Positions 49,110 to 62,433 of a stretch of 64,000 bases of DNA are shown here, piece by piece (positions within the stretch are counted from its first letter, which is position 1; each line of letters opens with the position of its first letter). Location: contig OY783199.1 of the NCBI GenBank assembly GCA_963678675.1, positions 25,913,546 to 25,977,545 on the forward strand, written 5' to 3'. The notes under the pieces were generated by a model. The model was not told where the DNA came from and did no database searches. It saw nothing but the letters and a program-made list of their open reading frames with translations. This stretch comes from Xiphydria camelus (Eukaryota > Arthropoda > Insecta > Hymenoptera > Xiphydriidae). The position numbers were made by a program, and so were the translations under genes.

Positions 49110-50105
49110 TCACAAAAATCGAAATCTCTGGGATTTAACTCCCGATCATCTTATTCGATGTATTTTTCCATGCTGATTCAAAAAATTTCCGATTTATCGA
49201 GCATATCTCAAAGGAACACCGAGATATCAATGATTTTATGAAGAAAAAATATATATATGTCTTTCCGCCGAAGAAACGAGGCTGCGGTGAATTCATGTTC
49301 GGTCTGATTTCGAGCTAGCCGAGGTTCCGATCTTAACATTTTACCAAAAAGCGAAATCTGCGGAATCGGTCGGTTGACCATCCTATCTTGTACATTTTAT
49401 AACGTTGATTATAATAAGCACGGTTATTAGGTCGATATCTCGAAGGAAATATAAGGTATCAGTGATTTAGTGCAGAAATAATTTGTTCTCCTCCAGAAAT
49501 TCATCGATATCTCGATGTTCCTTTGAGATTGGCTCAATATATCGGTGATTTTTGGAATCAGCGTCAAAAAATACATAAGATAGGACGGTCAAGAACTCGA
49601 TTCAAAAGATTTCGATTTTCGCGAAAAATTGAAAAAATTTAAGGCATATACCTTAAAATTTTCGTAAAAATCGAAATCTCCGGAATCGATCGCACGACCA
49701 CCCTATCTTATGTATTTTTTCGCGCTAATTCTGAAAATCGCCGATATATTTAGCCAATCTCAAAGGAACATCGAGATATCGACGATTTTCTGGGAGAAAA
49801 CAATTTTTTTTTTACATAAAATCACTGATATCTTATATTTTCATCGCGATATCGACCGAATAACCGAGGTTCTCATAATCAGCGCGAAAAAATACATAAG
49901 ATAGGGCGGTCGAGAGCTCGGTCCAAGAGATTTCGATTTTCGCGAAAAATTGAAAAAATGTTGTCCTATCTTATGTATTTTTTCGTGCTGATTCCGAAAA
50001 TCATAGATATATTGAGGAGATCTCAAAGGAAAATAGAGATATCGTCGATTTTATGTCGAGGAAATATTTGTCTTCAACCTAAAATCGCCGATGTCTTACA
50101 ATCGG
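49110..50105. repeat. Mirror-image satellite, array 2 (about seven units)
   Basis: Same family as 31914-32600. Order of units is reverse, reverse, forward, reverse, forward, reverse (shortened), forward fragment. Shared strings include ACATAAGATAGG, TCGATTTTCGCGAAAAATTG and CTCAAAGGAACA with CGAGATATCGA. Units here are more alike than in array 1. Confidence 0.87.
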
Positions 50106-53100
50106 CTCAACTTGTTGCATCAACGCATAACCGTACTCTCAGAGGCGTCACGATTCGTACCTCTTCGACTTTTTATCGATTTATTCGGGATCGTCGCTGT
50201 GCGATCGACCTACATCGGTAAGTCGCTGAAGAGTGCCGCTCCCTCGACGCGCTCCGTACAGTTTCTACGAGCGGTTCGCGAGAGCCGGTGAACGCGAGCT
50301 TTAAAGACGCGCGAACCGGCGTGTAAACTGGCCTCGTGGTCCAGCTAACCGAGGCGAGGCCGCTCGACGATTGCGTATATATACGAAGAGAACATCTTTG
50401 AAGAACTCGCAGAGAAGGGGGCCAGTAACGGTACCCCACTCCTAACCCTTCCCATCCTTTACGATGCCGCGTTGACTGGCGTTAGCGGAATTTGGGGTGT
50501 CACCGTGTCACGACGCTGTCGGCTACATATATGCATGTATACGCGATGCAGGTGTCACTGTAATACAGCTCTAATTTGTAAAAATATGCGTATATTCATA
50601 TACTCGTACAAGGTGATACGCTTCATACTTGGCAGTAGAAACGAATTATTAATAAGGCCTACGTTATTATCTTGTACGAATATGCACACGAAATATACAT
50701 TTTTACGGAGGCTTTCATTTATCCTCGTTTCGCAGGAAGACCCAAAATTGCTTCTAATTACACCGTTCGACGCGGCGGAACGACATTTCGCCTACTCAAA
50801 ATTCAGCCGCCTTTTACAGCGACGCGCGCGAAGGTCGGCGTCTAATTAGGATTGGAAAGCGGTGCAAGGTTGACTCGTGGTACTTTGGAGGACGTCGAAG
50901 ATACAGCGTGTCGTATATTTTCGAGCCAATACGGTTCAGCGACCAACGGTGTCAGACAATCGCGAAAAGAGCGAAATCCCCGAGCTCGTATCTATGGGGT
51001 ACAGCGATAAGGGAAGATCGAGTGCGATCGAACCTGCTCGGTGTGTCTCGGAATATTTTTCGACCCGCATCTGCCGCGCGCGGCGAGACTCTAGCTGTTT
51101 CTTTTAACGTCGTCGTGCGAGGCGGCTCGTCAGACGTTGTATTGCAACTTTTTCACTGGGATGCCGATTAGATTTCGAGACGCCGTCGCTTTCTCGCTTT
51201 ATATATGCGAGTCGACTTTACATATCGGTCGGCGAAGAAGAGGCGAGGCGGTCGAGGCTCCGTCTCGAGAAAGGCGCGGAGTGAGTTGCGGACGCGCGAT
51301 TGCAATTACGAGGTCATCCGCAATTTATTTTTGTGAAAGAAAAAATGCTAGCGATAACATCGCTGGTCCCGCGTCAAATGTCGTCCTCTTCTCAATTTGC
51401 GACGCGATGAATTTATCGGGGGGGGAAAAAAAATAAAAAGACTCGATATCTTCAGATGACGAGAAGAAAAGAATATTTACAAAGATTGTGCAACCGACCG
51501 ATATTCTCAAAAAGCACGCGGGTCCCGTGGTGTCGCTTTGACTTTTCTCCACAAGGCCCGCGGCCATGTTCGCCGGAATGCGGCCACGTCGGAGAAAAAG
51601 CAAAGATATCGAGGCCTTCCGAGCTCGCGAGACGCACGTGCCGCTATACTCTTCGGGTCCTCACTAGGTCAACGGTCGCGTCTCCCCGTCGTCGCTTCTT
51701 CTCGATTTCGGCGGACCGTCGCGACGCGTTTTTTGATCGCGCCACCAGAAAAAGACGAGAACTTCTGGCGCGCGCCAGTGTACGTTCATTGTTATCAGGT
51801 TATCGCACTCGAAATTTTTCAAAGAAACAAAAAGCTCTATATTTTCGCACAAAATGAAGCAGCTATGTACAATGGCACACAAAATCGCCACCTTTTGCCG
51901 ATTCTAATTTAATCGATTTTCTCAATCGCATCATTTTACCCCCGTTCGACGTAGACCGAATAAAGGAATACACATCCCCATTTCGAAGCGGTCCTTCTCC
52001 CATCCTTTCCGCGGAGTTCAAGGGGACAAGGGGTCGGATCGAAAGTGAAATCAAGCGGATCGAGCCGCCGTTTCCGCGGGATACCGAGGTTTCGAGGGCA
52101 CTCCCCGCGCCCGACGTGCAATTTAAACGCGAAATCGAAAGTTCCGCGCCTCGTCGGTTGTCGCTGCAGAATTTAAGACACCGCGGGTGATCGATCACGC
52201 AAGCCGCACGCGTACGATCCGCGCTCAAGGTGCTCCCAACTGCGGCTCATCGGGGACGCTTTCGTCCTCAATTGCGTTCGCCGAAAAGAGGTCTGCAATT
52301 TCGAGAACGAATTATACGGCGGCGGGGGAATCGCGGCACTTTCTCGTTTCTCCGCGCAAAAAGTGATTCCTTCGGAGGAAACACCTGTCGGAGAAAAAAG
52401 CTGATGTCGCTCGCGTCGTCAGTTGAAAATATTCACGGAACGATCTGCACATCTCAAAATGCCCGTACACGAAGAAAAGTTAACGCTAGAAATTTCTGGC
52501 TTGGAGATTATTCGTACACTGTACGTGTTATCGCTTCGCCGTGGTATTAAACACACAAAAATATTCCAACTGTCTCCCACCCTCTCGTCATTTCCGTTAG
52601 ATAGCTTCGAAACAACAGCCAGGGTTGAGAAACACTGTTGGCAGATCCTTCCAGCGGTAGCCGGGTATTATACTAACAAATTGCGCGTTAGAGACGAGAA
52701 ATGCACGTTCATTTCGCGTACAGTTTTCTGTTAATTACATATTCCACGAGCGTCCGTGTGAAAATTTGCCCCTTTCTTCCTCGCTATTACGTTCCTCGCA
52801 TTCAATGAAATGCGTTATGTGTGCGGAAGGTGCTCGTTTCTAAGAACAACACTTCCAGGTACCACCGCGGTGGAAGTGTCAACCGTGACGAGAATAATAA
52901 AAAATCCCTGCACGATGTTTGCGATATTCCTCAATGTCGAACTGATTTTCTATTCTATTCTGTTATACATGTATTGCAAAAAAAAACAATGTCTAGCATT
53001 AAGCGTATAAATTCTTGATAATCGACTATCAATTTATACGTATAATAATATCTAGTCAAAATTAATCCGTATCCTAATATCGCGACTGCGGTCTGCGGTC

Positions 53101-56100
53101 AAGATATTCATTAAGAGCACAATGAATTTAATGACTATTTCTTCCATTGATCTCACTCTCGCTATACACTCGAAGGTTTTAATTATTTATAGACGCGAAC
53201 GATCATTGGTACATTTACCTCGCTATCCAATTATGGGAAGGCGCGGCAAAGCCAAAGATACGGCATACGCGAAGGTACTCGAAAAAAAAAAAGAGAAACC
53301 GAGGGAGAAGGATCGCATCCCGACCACGAACTACGACTACGCTGCACCGGCATCGTGTAAACAGTGGCCATTAGAAGTCAGTCGACTCTGAAAATAAGAT
53401 GCAGCGACGCAGCGGGGAAGGCGGGCGACGAGAACGAGGAAGAAAACGGAGGAGAAGAAGCAGAAGGAGGAGGAGGGGACGAAGAAGAAGACGGGGAAGA
53501 AAAGGAGGAGGAGGGGGAGGAGGAACTGAGCAGGCAGAGGTAGTGCATCAGCGTCTAATGAGGATCGCGACCGAAGTCGTGGAAAAACCGTAGCGACGAA
53601 CGATCCCGACATCTTGGCTCGTAGCTGCAATTTATATGAGGCAAACAGCAATCTGCGTTGGCTTCCGCAATTACCACCGCGAGGGAAACATTCTCTTCGC
53701 CAATTTGTGACGACCAATTTCCGATTTCACCTCGACGGCGCGCTCCTATACGAGATCGGTACAGAGAGTCAATGCCCGCGATCGGCCGGCCCGAAAGATC
53801 GGCGCGAGTTGTCTCCTTTCCGATGCCACGTTGCCGTTCCACCACCCCGCGAAGGCAGTGCCTCTCACAGGCAGGAAAATAAAAGGAATAAATAATTTCC
53901 GAATACCTGTATGTAACTTGAAAATATCGAAATAAATGTATCGCGACTCCGTCGCCTCCTTTCAGGGCACTTTCTAATTTTCAAAAATACGATCGTTCAA
54001 CATTTCGAGCACTCACCCAACCCACATTCCATATCGTCTCCAACGGTCCAACACATCCAGTCGCATTCTCTAATTCTACCTCGACTCTCCCCAATTAACC
54101 GGGTCCCCGTTACGAGGCTCGCCAAGCCACTCTAAAAATCCGGAAGCGACGACGACCTTGACCTTCCTCATGGCGCCGCGCGCCGCGATAATAAAACAGA
54201 AACGAGCGAGTCACTTCTAACAGGGAGTGTCGCGAGAACGCCGTGAGAGAAAGAAGGAGAAAGAAATGAGAAGAGAGGAAGAAGATACCGCTAAGCGTGT
54301 TTCCCTCCCGTCTTAATTAAGCCTCGAGCGCCTAGGGTGGGTCGTTTCATTGCGTCGTAATTCACGCAAACCGCCGCCGCGCTGTGCTTCCTGCGCCGCG
54401 AACCTTCGGCGGAAGTGCAATCATAATAATTAGCGGCGTGGAGTGTACAAACGATTTCTGATATCGCAACGCGCGGAATCGCGCCGAAGATCCGCGCGAG
54501 ACGATGGAAAAACTGTAACGGCCGCGCGCGAGCTTCTCATCGACCTGGAGTAACCTCCGTCGGTGGGAACGGTATTCCGCGACGCGCATCCTATGCCGGA
54601 CGAAATGGCGAATAAGGTACCAGCGAGAATTGCGCGTTCCCACTGCGGGATATGGGTCAGTCGTGCGTCCCAACCCGCAACCGAGCGCGTATCGGGCCCG
54701 ATCGCGGGGTGCCGGATGCCTGAACGAGGAAGTAATCGCTCCCCCTCCCCTTCCGCGAGAAACGACTGAACCGCGAGTTATTACGGTGGGTTCCGGTCAA
54801 TGGAAGAAGGCCGTTCTTTTTAAATTCAACTGTATAACGGATCTCGCGGTGGGTGCGTTGGCCTGCGCCGCCGGAGCAATCTAATGCGGACTACCTCGAG
54901 CGTTCGTAATTAATGGAAATTCTTGACGAAAAAAGGCCCTACTTTTGTAAACCAACTGTACGCGCGCGTGGATCATGTGGATCGTGTATGGGCGGGCGAT
55001 CGCGGTTATTACATCGTTACTCCGGCTCTGATAATTCACCGGTAGTTACGGTTAATAATAATCGGAGTATTTCGCGTGCGTAACGCGTAATAACGCGTAT
55101 CTGCTTTTTGTTCGTACAAAATCTACTATAATATTGCGCAAGATGGACGTTGCAGTTACCTATGAGCAATTTACTCGACGGATCGATACGATCGGAATGT
55201 AGAATCGATGTAGAGAATTGAGATGAATGATTTGTGGAACTTTTCAATGGCATAATAGCGATTTCCGGTGGTTTCGTCGAGTCGTGAAAGAGCTGCACGT
55301 GGCAACGGACTCTCTTGATTGGGAGACTCCTTTGTGGAAGTTGTGGACACTTTCTACGCGTCGGTGCAGTCACTGTGCCGTCGACGGCGATCAAGATGGA
55401 CCAACTCTTCCCTCTTCCTGACGAAAAACTGGACGCGTGTTTGGAAATGAAATATTGTATTTACATGTTTGTCAAAGGAGACGTAGCCGCGAGAAATGCC
55501 GTCGAGAGCAAGGAACGTTAAGAGGAAGCGCGGAGACGGCGCTAATGGCTGAACAAATATTTCTCCGTGGAAAATAGGACATTTTAATTTAGTATGCCAC
55601 GGATGGAGGGGGATGTTGATGCGTGGAACCTCTACACGTACGGACAAATATACCTAAACAAATATAAACAGGAGAGATGTCCCAACGCGAGATAACGTGA
55701 ACTACGTGCTTATCGGAATCGGTGCTGCCAGGTGACAGGACGATCGCTCGAAAACATTGTGTTTGATCGGGAGCTGAAAAGAGCGAGGCCGCGATACGCT
55801 CTGCCGCAACCCCGTACTTTCGCCGAGTAGGTGTATATAGGTATCTACTTTCATTACCCTTTATACCCCGTGTCCGACGGTGTAACTCGAAACGATACCT
55901 GACACCTGCGGCGGTGTTCGAAGCGCACGTTGATGTAAGAAAGGTGGAAATAGCCGATGGTTAGATTACCTTTGCAAAACAGCTCGAATCGGCACTATCG
56001 AGGGGTTTTCTCACGAATCGGAATACGAGCCTGTTCTACTGGGGTCTGTATTTGGCAAAATAAAATCCACACAAAAGAATTCTGCGACAATTTACATCGT

Positions 56101-59100
56101 CCACTGTTCACTCGAAAATGCGCAAGAAGAGCGAGCGTGAAAGCAGAAAATCGGCGGCCCCAGTCGCGTGACAATGGAAAGGAAGAGGAGCGAAAAATGA
56201 ACAACTGTGAATCGCGGCGTTTCGTCGGCACGCCGCAGTCTCGAAAAGACGCCCGCGCGATCTCGGGATCGACGAATCATCGAGAGAACGACCGTAATAG
56301 CGAGAGTACTCGCGTCACGTAATTATACTTCCACCCGAGACTTTCGTTCCAGCGTCTCTCGCGGAGAGTTTCTCTCGTGTCAGTCGAGCGAGCCTCCGCG
56401 ACGGCCGAACGGTGCAGCGCGAACCACCGCGCCAGAACCGGAAATCGAATATCGAGGAGATCCATTTCGTCGACGAGGAATTCGCGGACATCGCTCGGCC
56501 GCGCTCGGAATTCAGCTCGGCAAAGGACGGGCGCGCGGGATGAGAGTCGATGAAGGAGACAAAGAGAAAAAAAAAAGAGAGAGAAAGAGGAAAGGAGAAT
56601 GAAGGATTTAACGATTTCTTCGAAATGTCGAACCTCGTTTCCCACCGTTAAATGAGAACGTCGTTACTATATCGCGGGGCTATTAATTATCGGCCGGTTT
56701 AAAAAAAAGACTGGTCAAAAGGACACGCGTGCAATTTCTTCGAAAACTGTGCCAGCGACTGCACTGAAACGAGACATGTACCATTAATGAGGATAATAAT
56801 GGTAATATCGCAACTGGATCAACAATTACACGTTATTCGTCTATAATTGATTATAATCGGTCCTGTGCGTGAAATTAGTTTAGGCGTATATTTTGGACGG
56901 TGTATTTTATCCAATCGGTGCCTATACCAGTAATTTAGGTGAAATGTCAGCCGGTCGCGTTGCGCGAGATAAACACTTCCCTGTACAGCGAATAAATTTC
57001 AATGACCCGCACTAAATGTAAAATTAGCACCGATTTGGGTTCCGCGCAACTGCAGCCCGAGTTGCGCCGCGACGCAGTGTCGCAAACTTCGGTATTACCC
57101 CCACCGACTGCCATTTAATAACGTTATCTAAGGCGTATTGAGAAATGTCACGTACGAATGATCGTTAATTAACCCGCGCGCACGGAGGAGGGAGAGAGGT
57201 GGAATATACGCGTGTGCGCTATTCTATGTATGCTGTCCGTTGAAGAGAACGAAGGTAGAGTGAAAGGGAGAAAGAGAGAGGCGGAAAGAAAAGAAAAAGA
57301 AAGGAAATTATACAGCCGATATAGGTCCTGCGTAATCATGAGTAGAACGTACCTACAAAAGCCTTTTATATCGACTCGATCACGCAACTTGCGCGCGCGA
57401 AAATTATACTTTTCTTCGATAATCAACCATAGGCACGCGTAACGTTTCCCGTTGATGATAATTGAGGAACGGGTTGGTGGAAAAAGATCTGGACTCCGGT
57501 TATATTATCATTGAGCTACCCGTTGGAATACATGGTTGCCTTCCACAAGGCGCAGACTGGAGCTTGCAGTCGGAAAGCAACGACGAAACTGAGTTACCGT
57601 GATGTATAAAACGTATCACTTCGTATGTAAATAAACTCGGAGCGAGAAATCAGAGATACACACGCGCGAGTACAAATTCCGGGTAGATAACGACGTGAAA
57701 TAAAACGAAACGAGTGCTGCGTTACCTGCAACTTTATGTCAGGAAGTATCAGCATATCGAAGCTCCTGCGTCGAGCGGGAAAAGGCAATTTCTCTCGCGA
57801 TCGGCTGACCGTTCGGGAACAATGACAATAACACTGTGCGACGTTCGATCGTGATCCCTCCGCCCTGTAGCGTGACCCGGCCGCACGTCCCGGGCGCACC
57901 TGCACGCGCTTCGATGTAACCGGAAGCGCGTGATGCACCTACGTGGATGCACCTCGCGTCACGACGCGCGGGGAATCGATAATTCGGACAAGTTCACTTT
58001 AAACCGCCCCCGACGATGGATCCGATCGATACTCCCTTCGCGAGAGGTTCGAGAAAATTCCTCAACCAACACGCTTCACCGTTTTATGGCGTTGCGACCC
58101 GCGCACCTGCACTGCACTTTTTTCAAACTATCACCTTCAGCATTACGCTTTCCACGGTATCTCTTACAATTTTTTTTTATTATTGCCGCTGCTTTTGCTA
58201 TTATTTTTTTCGCCTCGAAAACAAAATGGTTTTTTTCGACTCGAAAAACTAGGTACACTACTTTTATCGAAACTCAGCGAACGAGTGCAAAAATACAATT
58301 CGAAAAACACTTCGCGATCGAATACGACGATCGATCTCTCCTCGGCGTTGGCAGCTCGGCCTTTACCGTTTACACCTGTGCTCCGTCGACTTCTGCGAGT
58401 TCAACGGAGGCGTACTACGGGTTCCCGGTCGCTCGCTCGCGCTCCCGGCAGGGAGAAAGAAGAAGAAGAAAGAGTCCGCCACGCTGCTGGGTGGGGGGAG
58501 GGCTTGGATTGGGACGGGGGACTGACTCCTCCGGTGGAATCCTCTTCCGTGCCGTGAAACGCCGGACTGAGACGCTACGCCGCGGCTTACTACGGAGCAC
58601 AAACGGCGTGGCGTCGAACGCGCGCGGCACCTTTCACCGGCGTCGAAGGAAATCCACGCAACCCACACGCGATATTCGACGCGCGGCGCTGTGCTCTTCG
58701 ATCGCGTGGGCGTAGCGAAAGGACGAACGTCGGTGGGGGGACGAAAACAAAAATCGTACGATATCTATTCTTCTTCGCGACGACTCGAGAAGCGAAAAGA
58801 CATTGAAATGCCTCGAAAAGAATCGTAAGGGATCGTTCTAAAAGTGTGCAGAGACCGAAAAGACGGTGACTCATGTAAAAGGGTGAAGTGAGACCGGGAG
58901 GAAGGAAGCGCCTTGAACCTGGTGTTAAGCCAACCGTGGAAAACTCACTGTCGGAGATAATGATAAGCATTTCCGCCTTTGCGGAGCGTCAACGTACTAT
59001 ACGCGAGAGGATAGTCGCTCGGTAGCGTCGAGGTAAGTGGCCAGGCAGGAGAGTCGCACCTCCGGTGTGTCTAGTTTTTTGATAAATTCGTCACAAGTAC

Positions 59101-60199
59101 TGGACTTAAAAAAAAAACCACCGAAACTTCTCGGGATGCAACATTTACAAGAGGCTCCTCAATCTAACTTATAGTTGGAAAATTAAAAATCTGACTTCAT
59201 CCTCTGACGGGATAAGGCGCTTAGCGCGCGTCTTCTTAAATATTTTATGGAGAAACTCGCTCTCCCCTGCACGCGCATAAGGCTCTACGCGTGTAACTGG
59301 GATACCGGCAGATGGTTACGGCTAATTTTACGAGAGCTCGGAGATTTTATCTCGACTATCGGTCGGAGGCGCCAACCAGAGGCCAAGAGGTGTGGAGCGT
59401 CAAATTAATAAAATGAATTACGCGCTTCGTCTCGAAGCGAATGACGAATATAGCCAGAGTTATTATATTTTGACGCGAGTTTCGCGGCTTGAGGGGGTGA
59501 AACGGAAAAGTCGTATAACGTCATGTCGCACACCGCGTCACCGCATCTGATCTCGCAAAGGTATGGAAAATGTAAGAATTCGCGACGACAGGGGATGATT
59601 ACTCGAGCCTTCGCGTCATCGAAAGTGGATCGTCCATAAATACCGACAAAATTATCTCAGAAGTAGCATCCAGACGTTCGTGCCGGCAATACGTATAATG
59701 ACCGACGCGTCTCGTCGATGCCGGCAAGGTCGTTCGAAAGTAGGAACTTCCACGAGTCTCGCGCGATTGGAAATCGCGACACGTTCGACACGCAATTATG
59801 GAAAGTCTCGGTGATCTCCGCGCGGCGGTACGGCGAGATAGTCGTAGAGAATGTAACACAATCCGTCCGCGCGGGGAGAAACATTGAAAGGGTTAAAGCG
59901 CGAAGGAGCGGTATAAATTACAAGCCCGCACAACCCGTAATTTACGCGTTGACCGTTGTCTTCGCGTCGAGCGGTAAAACGGCTTTTTGCCGTATCGCGG
60001 GCAATTTGACTTGATGTAATCTCCTCCCGTCGGTGCTCTTGCGCGAGTATAATATCGGAGATCAGTGGGCACACTCCGTTGTGGCCCTTGACTGTCACAA
60101 TTAGGACCGCGGGAATCTCCGGATGGGGTGAGTCTCTCGAAAGCGAATTCGAAACTGAACGGAATACGAAATAATTACGAGAAGCGATTAATTTTTGTA
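50106..60199. other. 10-kb gene-poor stretch
   Basis: Frames up to 261 codons (57930-58715 plus) exist but are unsupported. A strong plus-strand donor, GTCGAG|GTAAGTGG, near 59033 and a minus-strand phase-0 donor at 57726/57725 after an ATG at 57755 could belong to leader exons. No RNA gene recognised. Confidence 0.35.
53405..53545. repeat. Purine-rich tract
   Basis: About 140 bp with almost only A and G on the plus strand (GAAGAAG, GGAGGAGG runs). In one frame it would encode an acidic Glu/Gly run, in another an Arg/Gly run; neither has flanking conserved sequence. It can form triplex or G-rich structures. Confidence 0.8.
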
Positions 60200-60587
60200 C
60201 ACTGAGAGAAAAATATAATAAATTCGACGAAATCGGCGGTTACGGACGGGGGAATGCAAATCAAGTTACTTGGACTAATACACTCGAAAAAATTTGGCAA
60301 CAACTAGAAAATTATAGTAATTGCAGTGATAATTTTCTTCCTAATAGCAAGAATTCTTGCTACGCTATAGCAATATTTTTCTAGTTGTGTCTGAGGCAGC
60401 CAGAAATATAGCTGGATTAGCTAAATACTTTTTTCAGTGTAATTAACTCGAATGGACAGCCTGTTTCCTTCGAATAGCCGTTAATCGTTGTAACCAAATT
60501 TATCGGCCGGAACAACTAATTCTGCTTTCCCCCACCCGTAAACGCAGATTTAATTGAATGTATTATATCATTGTTTTTCTCTCAGTG
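60200..60587. mobile_element. TA-flanked element with CACTGAGAGAAAAA ends, host of a nested copy
   Basis: Ends CACTGAGAGAAAAATATAA and TTTTTCTCTCAGTG, flanked by TA at 60198-60199 and 60588-60589. Termini resemble the CACTGAGAAAA MITE family. It contains a second TA-flanked element; removal of that and one TA leaves about 227 bp. Confidence 0.8.
60281..60439. mobile_element. Inner TA-flanked element, nested
   Basis: 159 bp with ends CACTCGAAAAAA and TTTTTTCAGTG, flanked by TA on both sides. It contains ACAACTAGAAAA and its reverse complement TTTTCTAGTTGT, plus a near-palindrome AGCAAGAATTCTTGCT at 60345-60360. Confidence 0.75.
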
Positions 60588-60589
60588 TA

Positions 60590-62178
60590 ATGTGGGCAAT
60601 CCCCGAAGTAAGATTCTACATAAAAGGTCCCTGACTCTCTCCACGTGGCGCGATCGGTGTAATAATCTCATAGGAGAACCCTTCTCACTCGTGGCTCGTA
60701 TAATCGGGCTGCGTCGGTAATACCCGAACGTTGATTCGACGGGGCCGAAACCGCTTTGATCGGGCAGACAGATAGGCGCGAGGATTAGCCTTGGTCCGTC
60801 ATACAGAGAAGACCCTTGGGTCATCGCTAATCTCTCTCGCGCGAGTACGTCCACGTGTACAGCCGATCTATCACCGTCTAACGATCTCTGCCTCCTCTCC
60901 CAGCCGCGTTCTCGGCGCGCCATACCATATAGTAGCGGCGAGGGGACGATAATGTAATCATAATAGCGCGTTAAGACCGGGAAACCGTATTGCCACGTCA
61001 GAGTGAACTAATCGCTCGGCGGTGATGTTCTAGACGAACGGACGGAATTCTCTTCCGCTCCGTGTGTTCTACGACGGGATCCACGGTCGAGCGCGATCGA
61101 TGTACCTCGGTAAATGAGGGAGAAGTGCGCGCGCGTTGGTATGTACCTATATCTATACGCGAAGGTGTAGTTACGGTACGGCGCGAGTTATCTACTATAC
61201 ATCGCGACAACTTTATCGTCCGCTAATAACGATATACGAGCTGCGCGTAGAAAGATCGGCGGTGATACCGGCTGTTAAAAATTAGTCCGTAAGATTTGTT
61301 TTTTTTTTTCAAATGGAAGTCTCAAGACAGTCGAAGAGAACCGAACGAATACTACTCGATGCAAGTCCTTCCGGAACCGGACGACGGAACCCAATACGAG
61401 CTTCCTTCCCTTACCACTTCAGCGATTCGGTGTCCGACTACCGGCCGCTATTCGATCCGAGCCGGAAGCGCGCAGCGTTTCCTTCGACTCCGTTATCGAT
61501 ATCCGCGTTGAATTTAAACTCGCGACGCCGTGTAGTTTGAGCAAGCGGCGCACGTTTATTCGCGCGTGCTGCACACTACGCGGGCTGGTCACTCCGTCGA
61601 ACCTCTCGAGAAAGGTGATCGGTGAGACCTTCTCGACGGTTGCGAGAAGAAGCAATCGCGAGGAGTCCCGGATAACGCGTCGCCTTCCGCGAAGGCGGTT
61701 TCGCGGGAACGATGCGGCCGCGGCGCGGTGACGTTCGCTCTCGCGGTGCCGCGTGGTAGGTACGCGATACGAACGACAACGCATTACCGGTTGTAAAGAT
61801 GGCGAGTGCAGATACGAGAGCCGCGGTAAGACCGGGCGTGTGTAAATCAACTCGTGCGCGCGCGCGCGCGCGATATTGTGCAGGGAGAGGACGTCCTCTG
61901 GCGCTGCGGAATCTACGCGGGACGTGTATTACTTTTTTTCCTGGTAGTGGTACGAGGGGTGACACGCTTTTATACTTCGCGGCGATTCGGTCTCGCGGTT
62001 GCCTTCCGTAGGCGCGGGCGTTACCGCGACTCCGACGTTGCGCCCGATGCGAGGCGGTCGAGAAAAATTGTCTTTCGCAGCGTGAAGCTTTATACGCGCT
62101 TTATATACGGGCGTGACGAATGAAATTTCCGAAAGTTCAAATTCGATATCCGGAAGATGCGCAGAAGACGATAGGAGT
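60590..62178. other. Non-coding stretch, no gene recognised
   Basis: CpG-rich with a (CG)n run at about 61855-61872. Open frames up to 143 codons lack recognisable features. Confidence 0.35.
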
Positions 62179-62433
62179 AATTGAAGGCACCAATGCAAAA
62201 AGTGCCTAAGTCACATTTTGCCGTCTTCGAGAAAAACGCTTTTGAAGCTTCTTATCTTCTTGAAAATGTTACGTTTGCTAATATTTACTTGATTTTTTAA
62301 CACATTATATTTTATTACTATTAGAACGAGTGGTTTTAAATCAAGTTAAGATTAGTGTCGTACTTTTCAAAAGCGTTTTTCTCGAAGACGGCAAAATGTG
62401 ACTTAGGCACTTTTTGCATCGGTGCCTTCAATT
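62179..62433. mobile_element. Long-armed palindromic element, 255 bp
   Basis: Arms of about 68 bp: AATTGAAGGCACC through CGTCTTCGAGAAAAACGC on the left and its near-exact reverse complement on the right, around an AT-rich centre of roughly 120 bp. Ends share AATTGAAG with the palindrome at 16621-16877. No coding sequence. Confidence 0.88.

Noticed and set aside
49710..50221. Small frames within satellite array 2
   Set aside because: They arise from repeated AT-rich units and have repeat-like translations.
53399..53593. Arg/Gly-rich frame over the purine tract
   Set aside because: Any frame through an A/G-only tract is open and repetitive; flanking parts show nothing conserved.
57930..58715. 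261-codon open frame on the plus strand
   Set aside because: Longest frame outside the real genes but with mixed basic and low-complexity segments, no domain, and competing frames on both strands.
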